Part shown: positions 23,930 through 31,298 of the stretch, in pieces | Layout of the letters: each line of letters starts with the position of its first letter | Numbering within the stretch: position 1 is the first letter of the stretch | Origin: Planctomycetes bacterium B3_Pla | Lineage (GTDB): Bacteria; Planctomycetota; Phycisphaerae; Sedimentisphaerales; Anaerobacaceae | DNA length: 64,000 nt | Reading direction: 5' to 3' | Assembly (NCBI GenBank): GCA_005223045.1 | Contig: NJBM01000022.1 | Span: 1 to 64,000, forward strand | Position numbers and translations under genes: made by a program | The notes under the pieces: model-generated | What the model was told of the DNA's origin: nothing | Databases searched by the model: none | What the model saw: only the letters and a program-made list of their open reading frames with translations

Positions 23930-25918
23930 TTACCTGATAGTGTGACAGGTAGCACATGGCCCACGGTAACGATGGATGGCCTTCGCTCCGGCTCTTATTG
24001 GCGGCGGTTTAGGAGGTATATCGCCGGCGTCCGTGGGCAGTTGGCCTCCGGTCTTCATGAAGATGTGGCAGTCAGTGCACGCTCCCATGTAGCGATGCGG
24101 ACGCAGGGCTCCCGGCAGGATCGGCTGCGCAGCCTCCATCTGAGCGAATCCTAACATCTCCGTGTTTCGCGCGGTCATGGCAAATGTCAACTTGCGGCCC
24201 CGGCGGCTGATCCCGACCTGGGCCCGCTCTTTATCCCTGACGCGCTGCGTAGCCATGAAAAACGTCTCCAGATCGGGCGTCGGAAAATTTCCGATCGTCT
24301 GGACCATGTCGCCGGCCAGAATGCCGGACTCGGCTGCTTCGAGCGTGACCTCGTCAACCAGCACACCGGTCTGCCCTTTGGGAATCTGGTATTCGGTTGC
24401 CAGTTCCGCCGCCAGTGGGATTACTTCCAGCCCGAGCCAGTGTCCCTCGATGAACTTCTTTCCTGCGGCATCCTGCATGCGCGGCGAGGGCAAACTCCCG
24501 CTGAGTGCCGGCGCCGCCTGCGGCGCAGTGGTCAATGACGGACCTGTGCTCGACATCTCAGATTTCAGAGCAGTGGTTAGAATCTTCTTCTTGCCCCTCC
24601 TAAAGACAACAATCTCCACCTTATCACCGGTGTTCTTGCCCTGTAGATGTCTCCAGAGCATGCTTTCGTCTCTTACTCTTCTGTTATCGAACCTGAATAT
24701 CATATCCCCCCTCATTAGACCGGCCTGTGCTGCGGGAGAATTGCTGAGAACACGGTTTACGAGGACACCATGATTGGTCGGCAAATCCAGTTGTGTGGCC
24801 ATGACGCTATCGACCGGATAGCTGGCTATCCCCAGCCAGCACTTCGGTCGTGTCTGGGTTTTTGTTGCCGCCATCATCCTGAAGTCCATACCCACGGGGG
24901 TGGTGGCCTGGGGCTGATTCATATTAGGCCGGGGCTGATTCCTGTTGGCCTGGGCCGGCTTTGGGTTTGTCCCGGCCAGGGGGGACGGAACTGTCTCAAT
25001 CAAATCAGGGAAAGCGTCTCTTGCCTGGTTGATCGGGACCGCAAAACTGATGCCGCTGAAGGCCTGCGTAGTCGAATAGATGGCGGTGTTTAAACCTATC
25101 AGCTCTCCCTGCAGATTAATCAGGGCGCCGCCGCTGGAGCCGGGATTAATCGAAGCGTCCGTTTGAATCAGGCCGTCAAAAGCTCTGTTTCCCGTAGTAA
25201 GAGTTCGATCGGCGTTGCTGACAATTCCGGAGGAAGCACTCTGCGACAAACCAAACGGGCTGCCGATTGCAACAATCTCCTGTCCGATATATATACGGTC
25301 CGAATTGCCCAGCGGCGCAGGGGAAAAGACTTCTTTGCCGGTTTGGTTAATCTTTAGAACAGCTAAGTCAAGGTCCGGTCTGCTGTCGAATACCTGGGCC
25401 GAATAGGACTTTGTTAGCTGATCGTAGTTAAGTGTAACGGTGATTTTTTCAGCACCTTTAACGACATGATTGTTGGTAAGGACATAACCGCGACGATTAA
25501 CAATGACCCCCGAGGCGCTTTGCCTCTGGCCTCCGGACGTGTTAATTCCCACTAAGGACGGCGAAACGACGCCGATGGCCTGATTAAAGGACATTATTTT
25601 CGGCGTAGCACCTGTGATCGCATCGGGATTCTGTTGATTGTACCAGGGGGGAACAAAAGCAGCCGGTTGCACGTGTGAGTTTGCCGCTCGCCCTCGCCCT
25701 TGCCCTTGCCCTAACCCTTGCCCTTGCTTTGGCTGAAACGGCACACTGATCCCTCCTATCCGCATTTTGCCTCTGGCAGCCTGGCTGCGCCGTATGTCGT
25801 CGGCGAAGTAAAAAGTCAGGACGATAGTGACCAGAATCAGGACCGAGACCAAAATAAGCCATGGCCCAAGCGTGTTTTGAGCACACTTATCTTCTTGCAT
25901 GTCGTTTCTTTTTATCAT
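23930..25918 (-). CDS. mamE: MamE-MamP fusion: HtrA protease, PDZ domains, two magnetochrome hemes
   Basis: 662 residues. Membrane anchor (about 18-40), a Gly/Gln-rich stretch (65-80), then an HtrA/trypsin domain with an intact triad: His151 ('TNNHVV'), Asp184 ('LDLAVLKI'), Ser262 ('NPGSSGGAL'). PDZ1 is about 360-455. From about 490 the sequence follows MamP: 'FIEGHWLGLEVIPLAAELA', a second PDZ, 'LGFAQMEAAQPILPGALRPH', heme motif 'ACTDCH', a Pro-rich spacer, and 'HRYRGPCATCH'. These two CXXCH units in the 'RPH.Y.GACTDCH' and 'RGPC..CH' context are magnetochrome domains, known only from magnetotactic bacteria. The protein would join MamE protease activity to MamP iron redox control. Confidence 0.93.
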   Translation of the reverse strand: MIKRNDMQEDKCAQNTLGPWLILVSVLILVTIVLTFYFADDIRRSQAARGKMRIGGISVPFQPKQGQGLGQGQGRGRAANSHVQPAAFVPPWYNQQNPDAITGATPKIMSFNQAIGVVSPSLVGINTSGGQRQSASGVIVNRRGYVLTNNHVVKGAEKITVTLNYDQLTKSYSAQVFDSRPDLDLAVLKINQTGKEVFSPAPLGNSDRIYIGQEIVAIGSPFGLSQSASSGIVSNADRTLTTGNRAFDGLIQTDASINPGSSGGALINLQGELIGLNTAIYSTTQAFSGISFAVPINQARDAFPDLIETVPSPLAGTNPKPAQANRNQPRPNMNQPQATTPVGMDFRMMAATKTQTRPKCWLGIASYPVDSVMATQLDLPTNHGVLVNRVLSNSPAAQAGLMRGDMIFRFDNRRVRDESMLWRHLQGKNTGDKVEIVVFRRGKKKILTTALKSEMSSTGPSLTTAPQAAPALSGSLPSPRMQDAAGKKFIEGHWLGLEVIPLAAELATEYQIPKGQTGVLVDEVTLEAAESGILAGDMVQTIGNFPTPDLETFFMATQRVRDKERAQVGISRRGRKLTFAMTARNTEMLGFAQMEAAQPILPGALRPHRYMGACTDCHIFMKTGGQLPTDAGDIPPKPPPIRAGAKAIHRYRGPCATCHTIR

Positions 25919-25935
25919 GTTCTGCACAAATTACT

Positions 25936-28002
25936 TCAACCCGAAAGCATCAGATTAAGCCGTTGTCCCTGGCGATAAACGCCAAGAGAAATCCCGTTCG
26001 TCAGGCTGGCTTTGTTCATCGTCTTTACGAAATCGGAGAGCGTTTCGACCCGGCGGCCATTTACTCCTTCGATTACATCGTTTGCCAGAAGTCCCGCGGC
26101 GGCGGCCTGTAGGGTGCTTTCAGCAACAAGCAACCCCGTTATGCTTTTGGGAATACCTAAAGTCGTCGCTAATACAGGCGACAGCTCGACAATTTCCATT
26201 CCCAACGCTTCTATTTCGCCGCCTCCGACCTCGCCTCCCTGTAGCGCCCCGGTCAATCCCGGCATTAGCGTATTCTGGGGATTAAGCTGCCCTGCCGCCG
26301 GCAAAGCCACCGGCATAGCCTGCGGTATGACACTCTGCTGCCTTGCCAGCAATTCTACATCAAAGGTCATCTTTTTGCCGTCACGATAGGCGGTCAGTTT
26401 TATCTTGTCTCCGACTATCTTCTCGCCGAACAGGGACTCCAGCATCGCGGCGTCTTTAACACTGCGATTGTCTGCTCGAAAAATAACATCTCCCCTTTGC
26501 AGTCCCGCTTTCATGCACGGAGAATTGTTAAATACCTGCATTACAACAGCACCATACGCCATGGGCAAACCCAGAAATTTCCTGCTTTGCTTATTGACAC
26601 CGTTGATATGTATTCCCAACCAGGGCTGGTTCCTGGTGTTTGCTATCTGTTGCACTCCCGTGCCGGGCGGATACCACGAATTCAATCCCTGACCTCGCTG
26701 GACTTGAGCCGCGTTCTTCAGCGCCGGACCGCGGGCCCAATTCGGGATGTTTGCCTTGAAGTTGCCGAGAGCGTTGGACGTAACGTCTATAAACTCAGGA
26801 AAGGCCGCTTTTGCCGGATCAATAGGACTGGCAAAACCAATGCCGCTGAAAGCCTGGGTAGGCGAATAGATCGCAGTGGTAAGGCCGATCACCTCGCCCT
26901 TGATGTTGACGAGCGGCCCTCCGCTGGAGCCTGGATTGATCGACGTGTCGGTCTGGATGAAATTGCGGAATGTCCTGCTGCCGACCGTTAGCGTACGCCG
27001 GGTATTACTGACGATCCCGGCGGTCACGGTCTGCTGCAGGCCGAAGGGGCTGCCGATAGCCAACACCTCGTCACCGACAGACATTGCGCTGCTGACACCG
27101 ATCCGGGCCGGAGTAAACACATCTCCGTTGCCAATTATCTTTAATACGGCGAAGTCCAGATTCGGCGCCTCATCAATCAGCTCCGCAGGATAAGTCTTGG
27201 TTATTCCTTCGAGAGACAATGTTACGGCAATGCTTCTCGCACCGTGAATTACATGGTGATTCGTCAAAACGTAACCTTGACTATTGACAATTACGCCTGA
27301 GCCTCCGCGGCCCTGCGCCTGAAATCTATTGTTGTTCGGCGGGTTTGCCGCCTGTTGGGAGCCGGCGGGGCCCAGGCCTTGCCCTCCCATTCTGCCACCC
27401 CATACAAATTGTCCCAACAACCCCCCGTCCAGCGGCGAAGACGCCGGCAGATTCGGGTCTCGTAGTTGTTGCCTCTGACCGAGGAGTGGACAGCCCCCCG
27501 GTGGGCATCCATGAAACATTCCCATTCCGCAACTCGGGCAATTGATCGAGTTTACTGAGTTGCCTCCCCAACAAGGTATCGTCGTATTACAACTGGGGCA
27601 AAGCCAACGGCCGACGCCGCCCATTTCGGATCCACGGATATTCTGAGCCAATGCACCCTGGCTGACAAGACTGGTTCCCACATTAACACTTACGACCGAA
27701 GGGGCGACCATGGCGACAATATTCTTGTACGAAACATGCTGGGAGAATGCCACAGGCTGAGCGGCAAGCGCCGAGTTGATTTGTTGCTGCGTCTGCGGAC
27801 CCCACTCATCCACGAGGACTGCCTGTACTTCGGCCCGAGCCTGTCGGAAGTTGCGATTAGTCTGGCGATCCCAATAAATGGCGGCAACAACAACCAGAAC
27901 AACCAATGCTATCAGCACGGCGATCAGGTTCACATTGTCATTGCCGTCATTGTCGGGGGCGACTTTCTGTGCCTGGACATCGCTTTTCATATCTTTTTTC
28001 AT
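25936..28002 (-). CDS. mamE: MamE-like HtrA protease with two PDZ domains and Cys-rich insert
   Basis: 688 residues. Membrane helix about 26-44 followed by 'WDRQTNRNFRQ' and 'VDEWGPQTQQQ', the same module as the two small TM-DRQ proteins. A Cys-rich insert (Cys135, 138, 144, 155, 158, 166, 171; pattern CPSC...C...CPSC...C...C) precedes the protease, and the triad is intact: His250 ('TNHHVI'), Asp283 ('LDFAVLKI'), Ser360 ('NPGSSGG'). Two PDZ domains follow (about 430-540 and 600-688). It lacks CXXCH hemes. The second PDZ ('LGMEIVELSPVLATTLGIPK') resembles that of MamP. Probably works with the MamE-MamP fusion encoded 18 bases downstream. Confidence 0.88.
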   Translation of the reverse strand: MKKDMKSDVQAQKVAPDNDGNDNVNLIAVLIALVVLVVVAAIYWDRQTNRNFRQARAEVQAVLVDEWGPQTQQQINSALAAQPVAFSQHVSYKNIVAMVAPSVVSVNVGTSLVSQGALAQNIRGSEMGGVGRWLCPSCNTTIPCWGGNSVNSINCPSCGMGMFHGCPPGGCPLLGQRQQLRDPNLPASSPLDGGLLGQFVWGGRMGGQGLGPAGSQQAANPPNNNRFQAQGRGGSGVIVNSQGYVLTNHHVIHGARSIAVTLSLEGITKTYPAELIDEAPNLDFAVLKIIGNGDVFTPARIGVSSAMSVGDEVLAIGSPFGLQQTVTAGIVSNTRRTLTVGSRTFRNFIQTDTSINPGSSGGPLVNIKGEVIGLTTAIYSPTQAFSGIGFASPIDPAKAAFPEFIDVTSNALGNFKANIPNWARGPALKNAAQVQRGQGLNSWYPPGTGVQQIANTRNQPWLGIHINGVNKQSRKFLGLPMAYGAVVMQVFNNSPCMKAGLQRGDVIFRADNRSVKDAAMLESLFGEKIVGDKIKLTAYRDGKKMTFDVELLARQQSVIPQAMPVALPAAGQLNPQNTLMPGLTGALQGGEVGGGEIEALGMEIVELSPVLATTLGIPKSITGLLVAESTLQAAAAGLLANDVIEGVNGRRVETLSDFVKTMNKASLTNGISLGVYRQGQRLNLMLSG

Positions 28003-28198
28003 TTTCTATACCGCCTTCCCACCATCGGCCAATCGGACACCTGCGGGGCTTCGAGCATGCTAAACCTGTCCCGAACGTTGCCGGCTGCACTCGAGGATCC
28101 ATGAGAATCGCAAGTATCTCGGAAATACTTCGCAGAGCGGGCAAAGCAAAACCAAATCATCGTTTGCGAGCCGCCTGCTGCACCGAAGAGTTGTGCCA

Positions 28199-28402
28199 CT
28201 ACTCTGTGCGATCATTATTTGCCCCCACGGCTGTTCTGGCCCTGTACATTCTTCTGATGGAAACAGACAAAGCCAGCGCTCCACCCGCAACCAATCCAAC
28301 AGCAACCAGCGCCTGGATGATCTCGACGACGAACCACCACCAGGCCACCGAGGCCCAAACCCCCAATCCCAGAGCAGCCGCGCCAATAATCCCTAATCTC
28401 AT
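28199..28402 (-). CDS. mamI: MamI-like small membrane protein, copy 2
   Basis: 67 residues after AAGGTGAATCG. Two membrane helices around 'VWASVAWWWFVVEIIQALVAVGLVAGG'-type sequence (with a WWW core) and a basic tail. MamI of model strains has 'LGLTAWWWSVTEFLRGAVPV', which aligns with 'VWASVAWWWFVVEIIQALVA'. MamI is required for magnetosome membrane formation. Tandem paralogue of the 28518-28709 gene. Confidence 0.82.
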   Translation of the reverse strand: MRLGIIGAAALGLGVWASVAWWWFVVEIIQALVAVGLVAGGALALSVSIRRMYRARTAVGANNDRTE

Positions 28403-28517
28403 CGATTCACCTTCTTTCTTCTGTATGACTTTTCATTTTTTCGTTTGAAGCGAACTCGGTAATACGGCAGGTGCTGAAACATCCTGCCCTTGCTGCAATC
28501 GTAATTGCAGTGAACAA

Positions 28518-28709
28518 TCATTCTTCCTGCCTTGTCGTTTGTTTCTCCCTGTACATTTTTCTGATCGCGACGGCCAGAGCCAGCCCTCCGCCCACAACCA
28601 GGCCGATGGCAACCAGGCCCTCAATGAGTTCTACAATAAACCACCAGCAATGCGCGAACGCCCAAATCCCAAGCACCAGAGCCACCGCACCTATAATTCC
28701 TGTCTTCAT
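28518..28709 (-). CDS. mamI: MamI-like small membrane protein, copy 1
   Basis: 63 residues. Helix pair with 'IWAFAHCWWFIVELIEGLVA' and 'GLVVGGGLALAVAIRKMYRE'. Matches MamI in length, the (A/C)WW core and acidic residue after it. About 115 bases separate it from copy 2 and 18 bases from the mamQ stop. Confidence 0.82.
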   Translation of the reverse strand: MKTGIIGAVALVLGIWAFAHCWWFIVELIEGLVAIGLVVGGGLALAVAIRKMYREKQTTRQEE

Positions 28710-28727
28710 TCTATTGCTCTTTCTGCT

Positions 28728-29510
28728 TTATTCCGCAATGTTCCCGCTTGCGGCGGGAACCTCGGCATCTGCCTCCGTCACGGTTTCGGCCCGGGCAATA
28801 TTCAGATCGATAACGGGAATATCAACTTCTTCCTCTTTAAGCCCTATGTAGTCGATGAACCTGAACCTGTAAATGAATGCGAACATATTCCCCGGGAACA
28901 CGGACAGGTATTGATTGTAAATCTCACATGACTTGTTATATTCTCTTTTTGCATCGGCAACCCTGTCCTCGGTGTTAGCCGCCTCCATTATCAGGTCCTG
29001 AACGGACTGCGTGGCTTTCAGATCCGGATATTGCTCGGACCATGCAATTATCCTGGACAGAGCTTTTTCCAACAGGCCGCTAATCTCGCTCTGTGATAAT
29101 CCTGAGCTTTGTATTTTCATCAGTTCGGATCGGGCTTGGGAAACGTCTTTGAATACGCTCTGCTCGTAAGTCGCATATTTGCCCACGGCGAAAACAAGGT
29201 TGGGTATGAGATTGTACCTCCGCTGGTATTCGCGTTCGACGTCCGCCCGGCGGGCCCCCACCGTAGTATGGCACGTGGCGAATCTGTTATATTGAAAAAC
29301 ACTCTCGGCAGCTATAAAAAGAGCGACCAGGACCACAATGATTTTTACGGCCCAGATCAGCACTCGCCGGCTATGCAAAGCTCTTTTGAACCTTATCCAC
29401 GCGCCTTGTCTTCTGTCGAGCCTTGCGTTCATGTCCGTCCCTGAATTGCCATAGACGGGACTTACCTGGTCCCCGTAAAGCCTTCTTACAACTGCTCCAA
29501 TTCGGCTCAT
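28728..29510 (-). CDS. mamQ: MamQ (LemA-family magnetosome protein)
   Basis: 260 residues; a shorter start at Met27 is possible. A membrane helix (about 49-70, 'LIWAVKIIVVLVALFIAAES') precedes a LemA helical bundle: 'YQRRYNLIPNLVFAVGKYAT', 'EQYPDLKATQSVQDLI', 'ANTEDRVADAKREYN'. MamQ is the LemA member of magnetosome clusters, required for vesicle formation with MamI, MamL and MamB. It sits between mamA and the mamI pair. A non-magnetosome LemA gene is encoded at 37561-38121. Confidence 0.88.
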   Translation of the reverse strand: MSRIGAVVRRLYGDQVSPVYGNSGTDMNARLDRRQGAWIRFKRALHSRRVLIWAVKIIVVLVALFIAAESVFQYNRFATCHTTVGARRADVEREYQRRYNLIPNLVFAVGKYATYEQSVFKDVSQARSELMKIQSSGLSQSEISGLLEKALSRIIAWSEQYPDLKATQSVQDLIMEAANTEDRVADAKREYNKSCEIYNQYLSVFPGNMFAFIYRFRFIDYIGLKEEEVDIPVIDLNIARAETVTEADAEVPAASGNIAE

Positions 29511-29575
29511 CTACAGCCTCACCATTTCTAATCGTAATCCAGTGTCCTTACTCGTCGAATCCATCGATAGTGCGG

Positions 29576-30187
29576 CTATACTTCTGCTTCCTCGGCTTCG
29601 ACTGCTTTCTTAAATGCCTCCACGGCCTCGTCGTGCTGGCCTTGTCCGTCATAAATCAGGCCAAGCCGGTAATGATACTTGTCCACATTAGGGGCAAGCT
29701 CGATGGCTTTGTTGAGCGATTCAATGGCTTTCCCGTGCTCACCTTTCTTATCCAGGGCTACGCCCTGTGCGTAGAGAAAATCAGCCCGTTCCGGCTCGAG
29801 CTTGATAGCTTTCTTGTAAGAGGTAATAGCACCGTCAAGCGATCCGGTTTTCTCCAGAAGAACTCCAAGGCGGAAGTGCGCGCCTGAACATTCCGGATCA
29901 AGTTTCAGCACCTTCTGCAGTGAATCGATTGCTTTCTCGTCGGCAGACTTGCCTATATGCGCGATGGCCAACTGATAGTGTGCCTCCACATCAGCATGAT
30001 CGAGCTTGATCGCTTTTTGACACAAAGATATTGCCTCGTTATACCTGCCGCGGCTGACGTGCCTTGCAGCCTCTTTGTGATAAACCTGGATCAAATCTGC
30101 CGAATTGATTCGAAAAGCATTCTCCAGCGCGTCAAGGAACTTGTTCGCATACAGGCCCACAAGATGGAGTTCGAGTATTTCTTTCAT
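29576..30187 (-). CDS. mamA: MamA (TPR scaffold)
   Basis: 203 residues. Its opening 'DALENAFRINSADLIQVYHK' and 'ARHVSRGRYNEAISL' follow MamA ('DAFRAAFSVNDDIRQVYY', 'HAKAGRYSQAV'), followed by five TPR repeats ('DVEAHYQLAIAHIG', 'CSGAHFRLGVLLEKTGSL', 'ADFLYAQGVALDKKGEHGK', 'VDKYHYRLGLIYDGQG'). MamA assembles on the cytosolic face of magnetosomes and recruits partners. Its start overlaps the stop of the HTH gene as ATGA, so the two are translationally coupled. Confidence 0.88.
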   Translation of the reverse strand: MKEILELHLVGLYANKFLDALENAFRINSADLIQVYHKEAARHVSRGRYNEAISLCQKAIKLDHADVEAHYQLAIAHIGKSADEKAIDSLQKVLKLDPECSGAHFRLGVLLEKTGSLDGAITSYKKAIKLEPERADFLYAQGVALDKKGEHGKAIESLNKAIELAPNVDKYHYRLGLIYDGQGQHDEAVEAFKKAVEAEEAEV

Positions 30188-30630
30188 TTTGCTATACGCC
30201 TTTCTTTCAAAATATGTACACCACGGCCAACAGTGTAGCAGATACTACGCAGAACGTTTTTGTTCTTGGCTCGCGTGCACTTGTCTTCTTTATTGCTTGT
30301 TAAACAATTTCCACATTCGTCGTTGCTTTTCGCGGCCGGCTTCTTTTGCCGGCCGTTCCTTTCCGGATCGTTCCCTTCCGGGCCGGGTGCTGAAACCTTT
30401 TTTTTCTCACCGAGACTCCTGAGCAAAGACAAAGCTTCCGATGCCTGTATCCGGTGGTGCCTCCCGACAGTCCTGATCGTTTTAATCTTGCCCTCTTTGG
30501 CCCAGTTGATGATTGTGAAACGGGAGACTCCGCAAAGTCTTGCCACGTCGGTCGTCGTCATGTAGCCGCTCTGCGCTCTGTTTATATCATGCCCGACAAC
30601 CTTTTTCCCTGGAACAGTAATGACACTCAT
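30184..30630 (-). CDS. Helix-turn-helix DNA-binding protein, first gene of the block
   Basis: 148 residues; the ATG has a strong site (AAAGGAGG, 30640-30647). Residues about 20-65 form a MerR/excisionase-type HTH ('YMTTTDVARLCGVSRFTIIN', 'TVGRHHRIQASEALSLL'). The rest is a polar, Lys- and Cys-containing tail ('DECGNC', 'DKCTRAKNKNV') with no known domain. Position, coupling with mamA and a lone upstream promoter make it a candidate regulator of the magnetosome operon. No homologue name recognised. Confidence 0.75.
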   Translation of the reverse strand: MSVITVPGKKVVGHDINRAQSGYMTTTDVARLCGVSRFTIINWAKEGKIKTIRTVGRHHRIQASEALSLLRSLGEKKKVSAPGPEGNDPERNGRQKKPAAKSNDECGNCLTSNKEDKCTRAKNKNVLRSICYTVGRGVHILKERRIAK

Positions 30631-30820
30631 TCGATTATGCCTCCTTTGTTATCCAAAACAGCTTTCATCTCTCTTTCTTTTGTGCTCAAACATACGCTTT
30701 GCCTGAACTTCAATATTTCCGCAAAAAAGCTAAACTTCCAAACCGGAATTCACCGATAACAATAAAGCAAGAAAACTCAGTAAGCTATCTACCGGGATAA
30801 CCAACGTGCCCAGTGGCCAT

Positions 30821-30837
30821 GTTTAGGTCTGCTAAAC
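30821..30837. promoter_or_regulatory. Candidate palindromic operator in the magnetosome leader
   Basis: A perfect 6-base inverted repeat, GTTTAG-GTCTG-CTAAAC, between the -10 and the HTH gene. Its 'TTTAGGT..GCTAAA' look is reminiscent of DtxR/MntR boxes, but the match is weak. It could equally be an RNA hairpin. Confidence 0.25.
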
Positions 30838-30973
30838 TGCGGTGGTAACATGAAAAACCGCCGCGATCCATCATTGGCGCCCTATCTCATAGCCGATGAA
30901 TGGTGTTCATCAACCAGCTTATGGATAGCACAGCATCGTCCACTGAACTAATTCTTCATTCTTATTGCTGGCG

Positions 30974-31002
30974 ATATTATTCAAGAGCTTGCGAGCTTTC
31001 AA
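30974..31002 (-). promoter_or_regulatory. Sigma70-like promoter of the magnetosome operon
   Basis: On the minus strand TTGAAA (30997-31002), exactly 17 bases, TAATAT (30974-30979), close to consensus and preceded by a T-rich tract. The spacer contains two direct AAGCTC copies (AAGCTCGCAAGCTC), a possible operator. It is the only good promoter between the cluster and the 31299 gene. Confidence 0.5.
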
Positions 31003-31298
31003 CAAAAAAAACGAAAATACACAAATTTTTTTCTTGTGAATTCTGCGCAAGATGGCCGGTAGCTTACCTGTTTCCCACATCGTTATCGGAAGGAATATGC
31101 AGGGTTTTCAACAAATTACACAAATTATCCTGTGGCTCGGCGGATCTTCAAAATGAATGAAAACAGACTAAACCGAACATAGGATCAGATCGGCTGGACT
31201 CAATTTAGATTTGGCGGGCTCGGCTTCACCGATGGCAAATGCCCGGGGCGCTCTGATGAATGATAAAGCCGTACATGGCTGTGGGCCTTCATGGGCGC

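Larger units (their letters stand above)
30631..31298. other. Intergenic region upstream of the magnetosome block
   Basis: Holds the promoter at 30974-31002 (minus), a small hairpin GTTTAG-N5-CTAAAC at 30821-30837, and an A/T-rich tract around 31010-31030. It spans 668 bases. The leader of the putative operon is about 335 bases. No tRNA, rRNA or coding frame is convincing. Confidence 0.5.
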
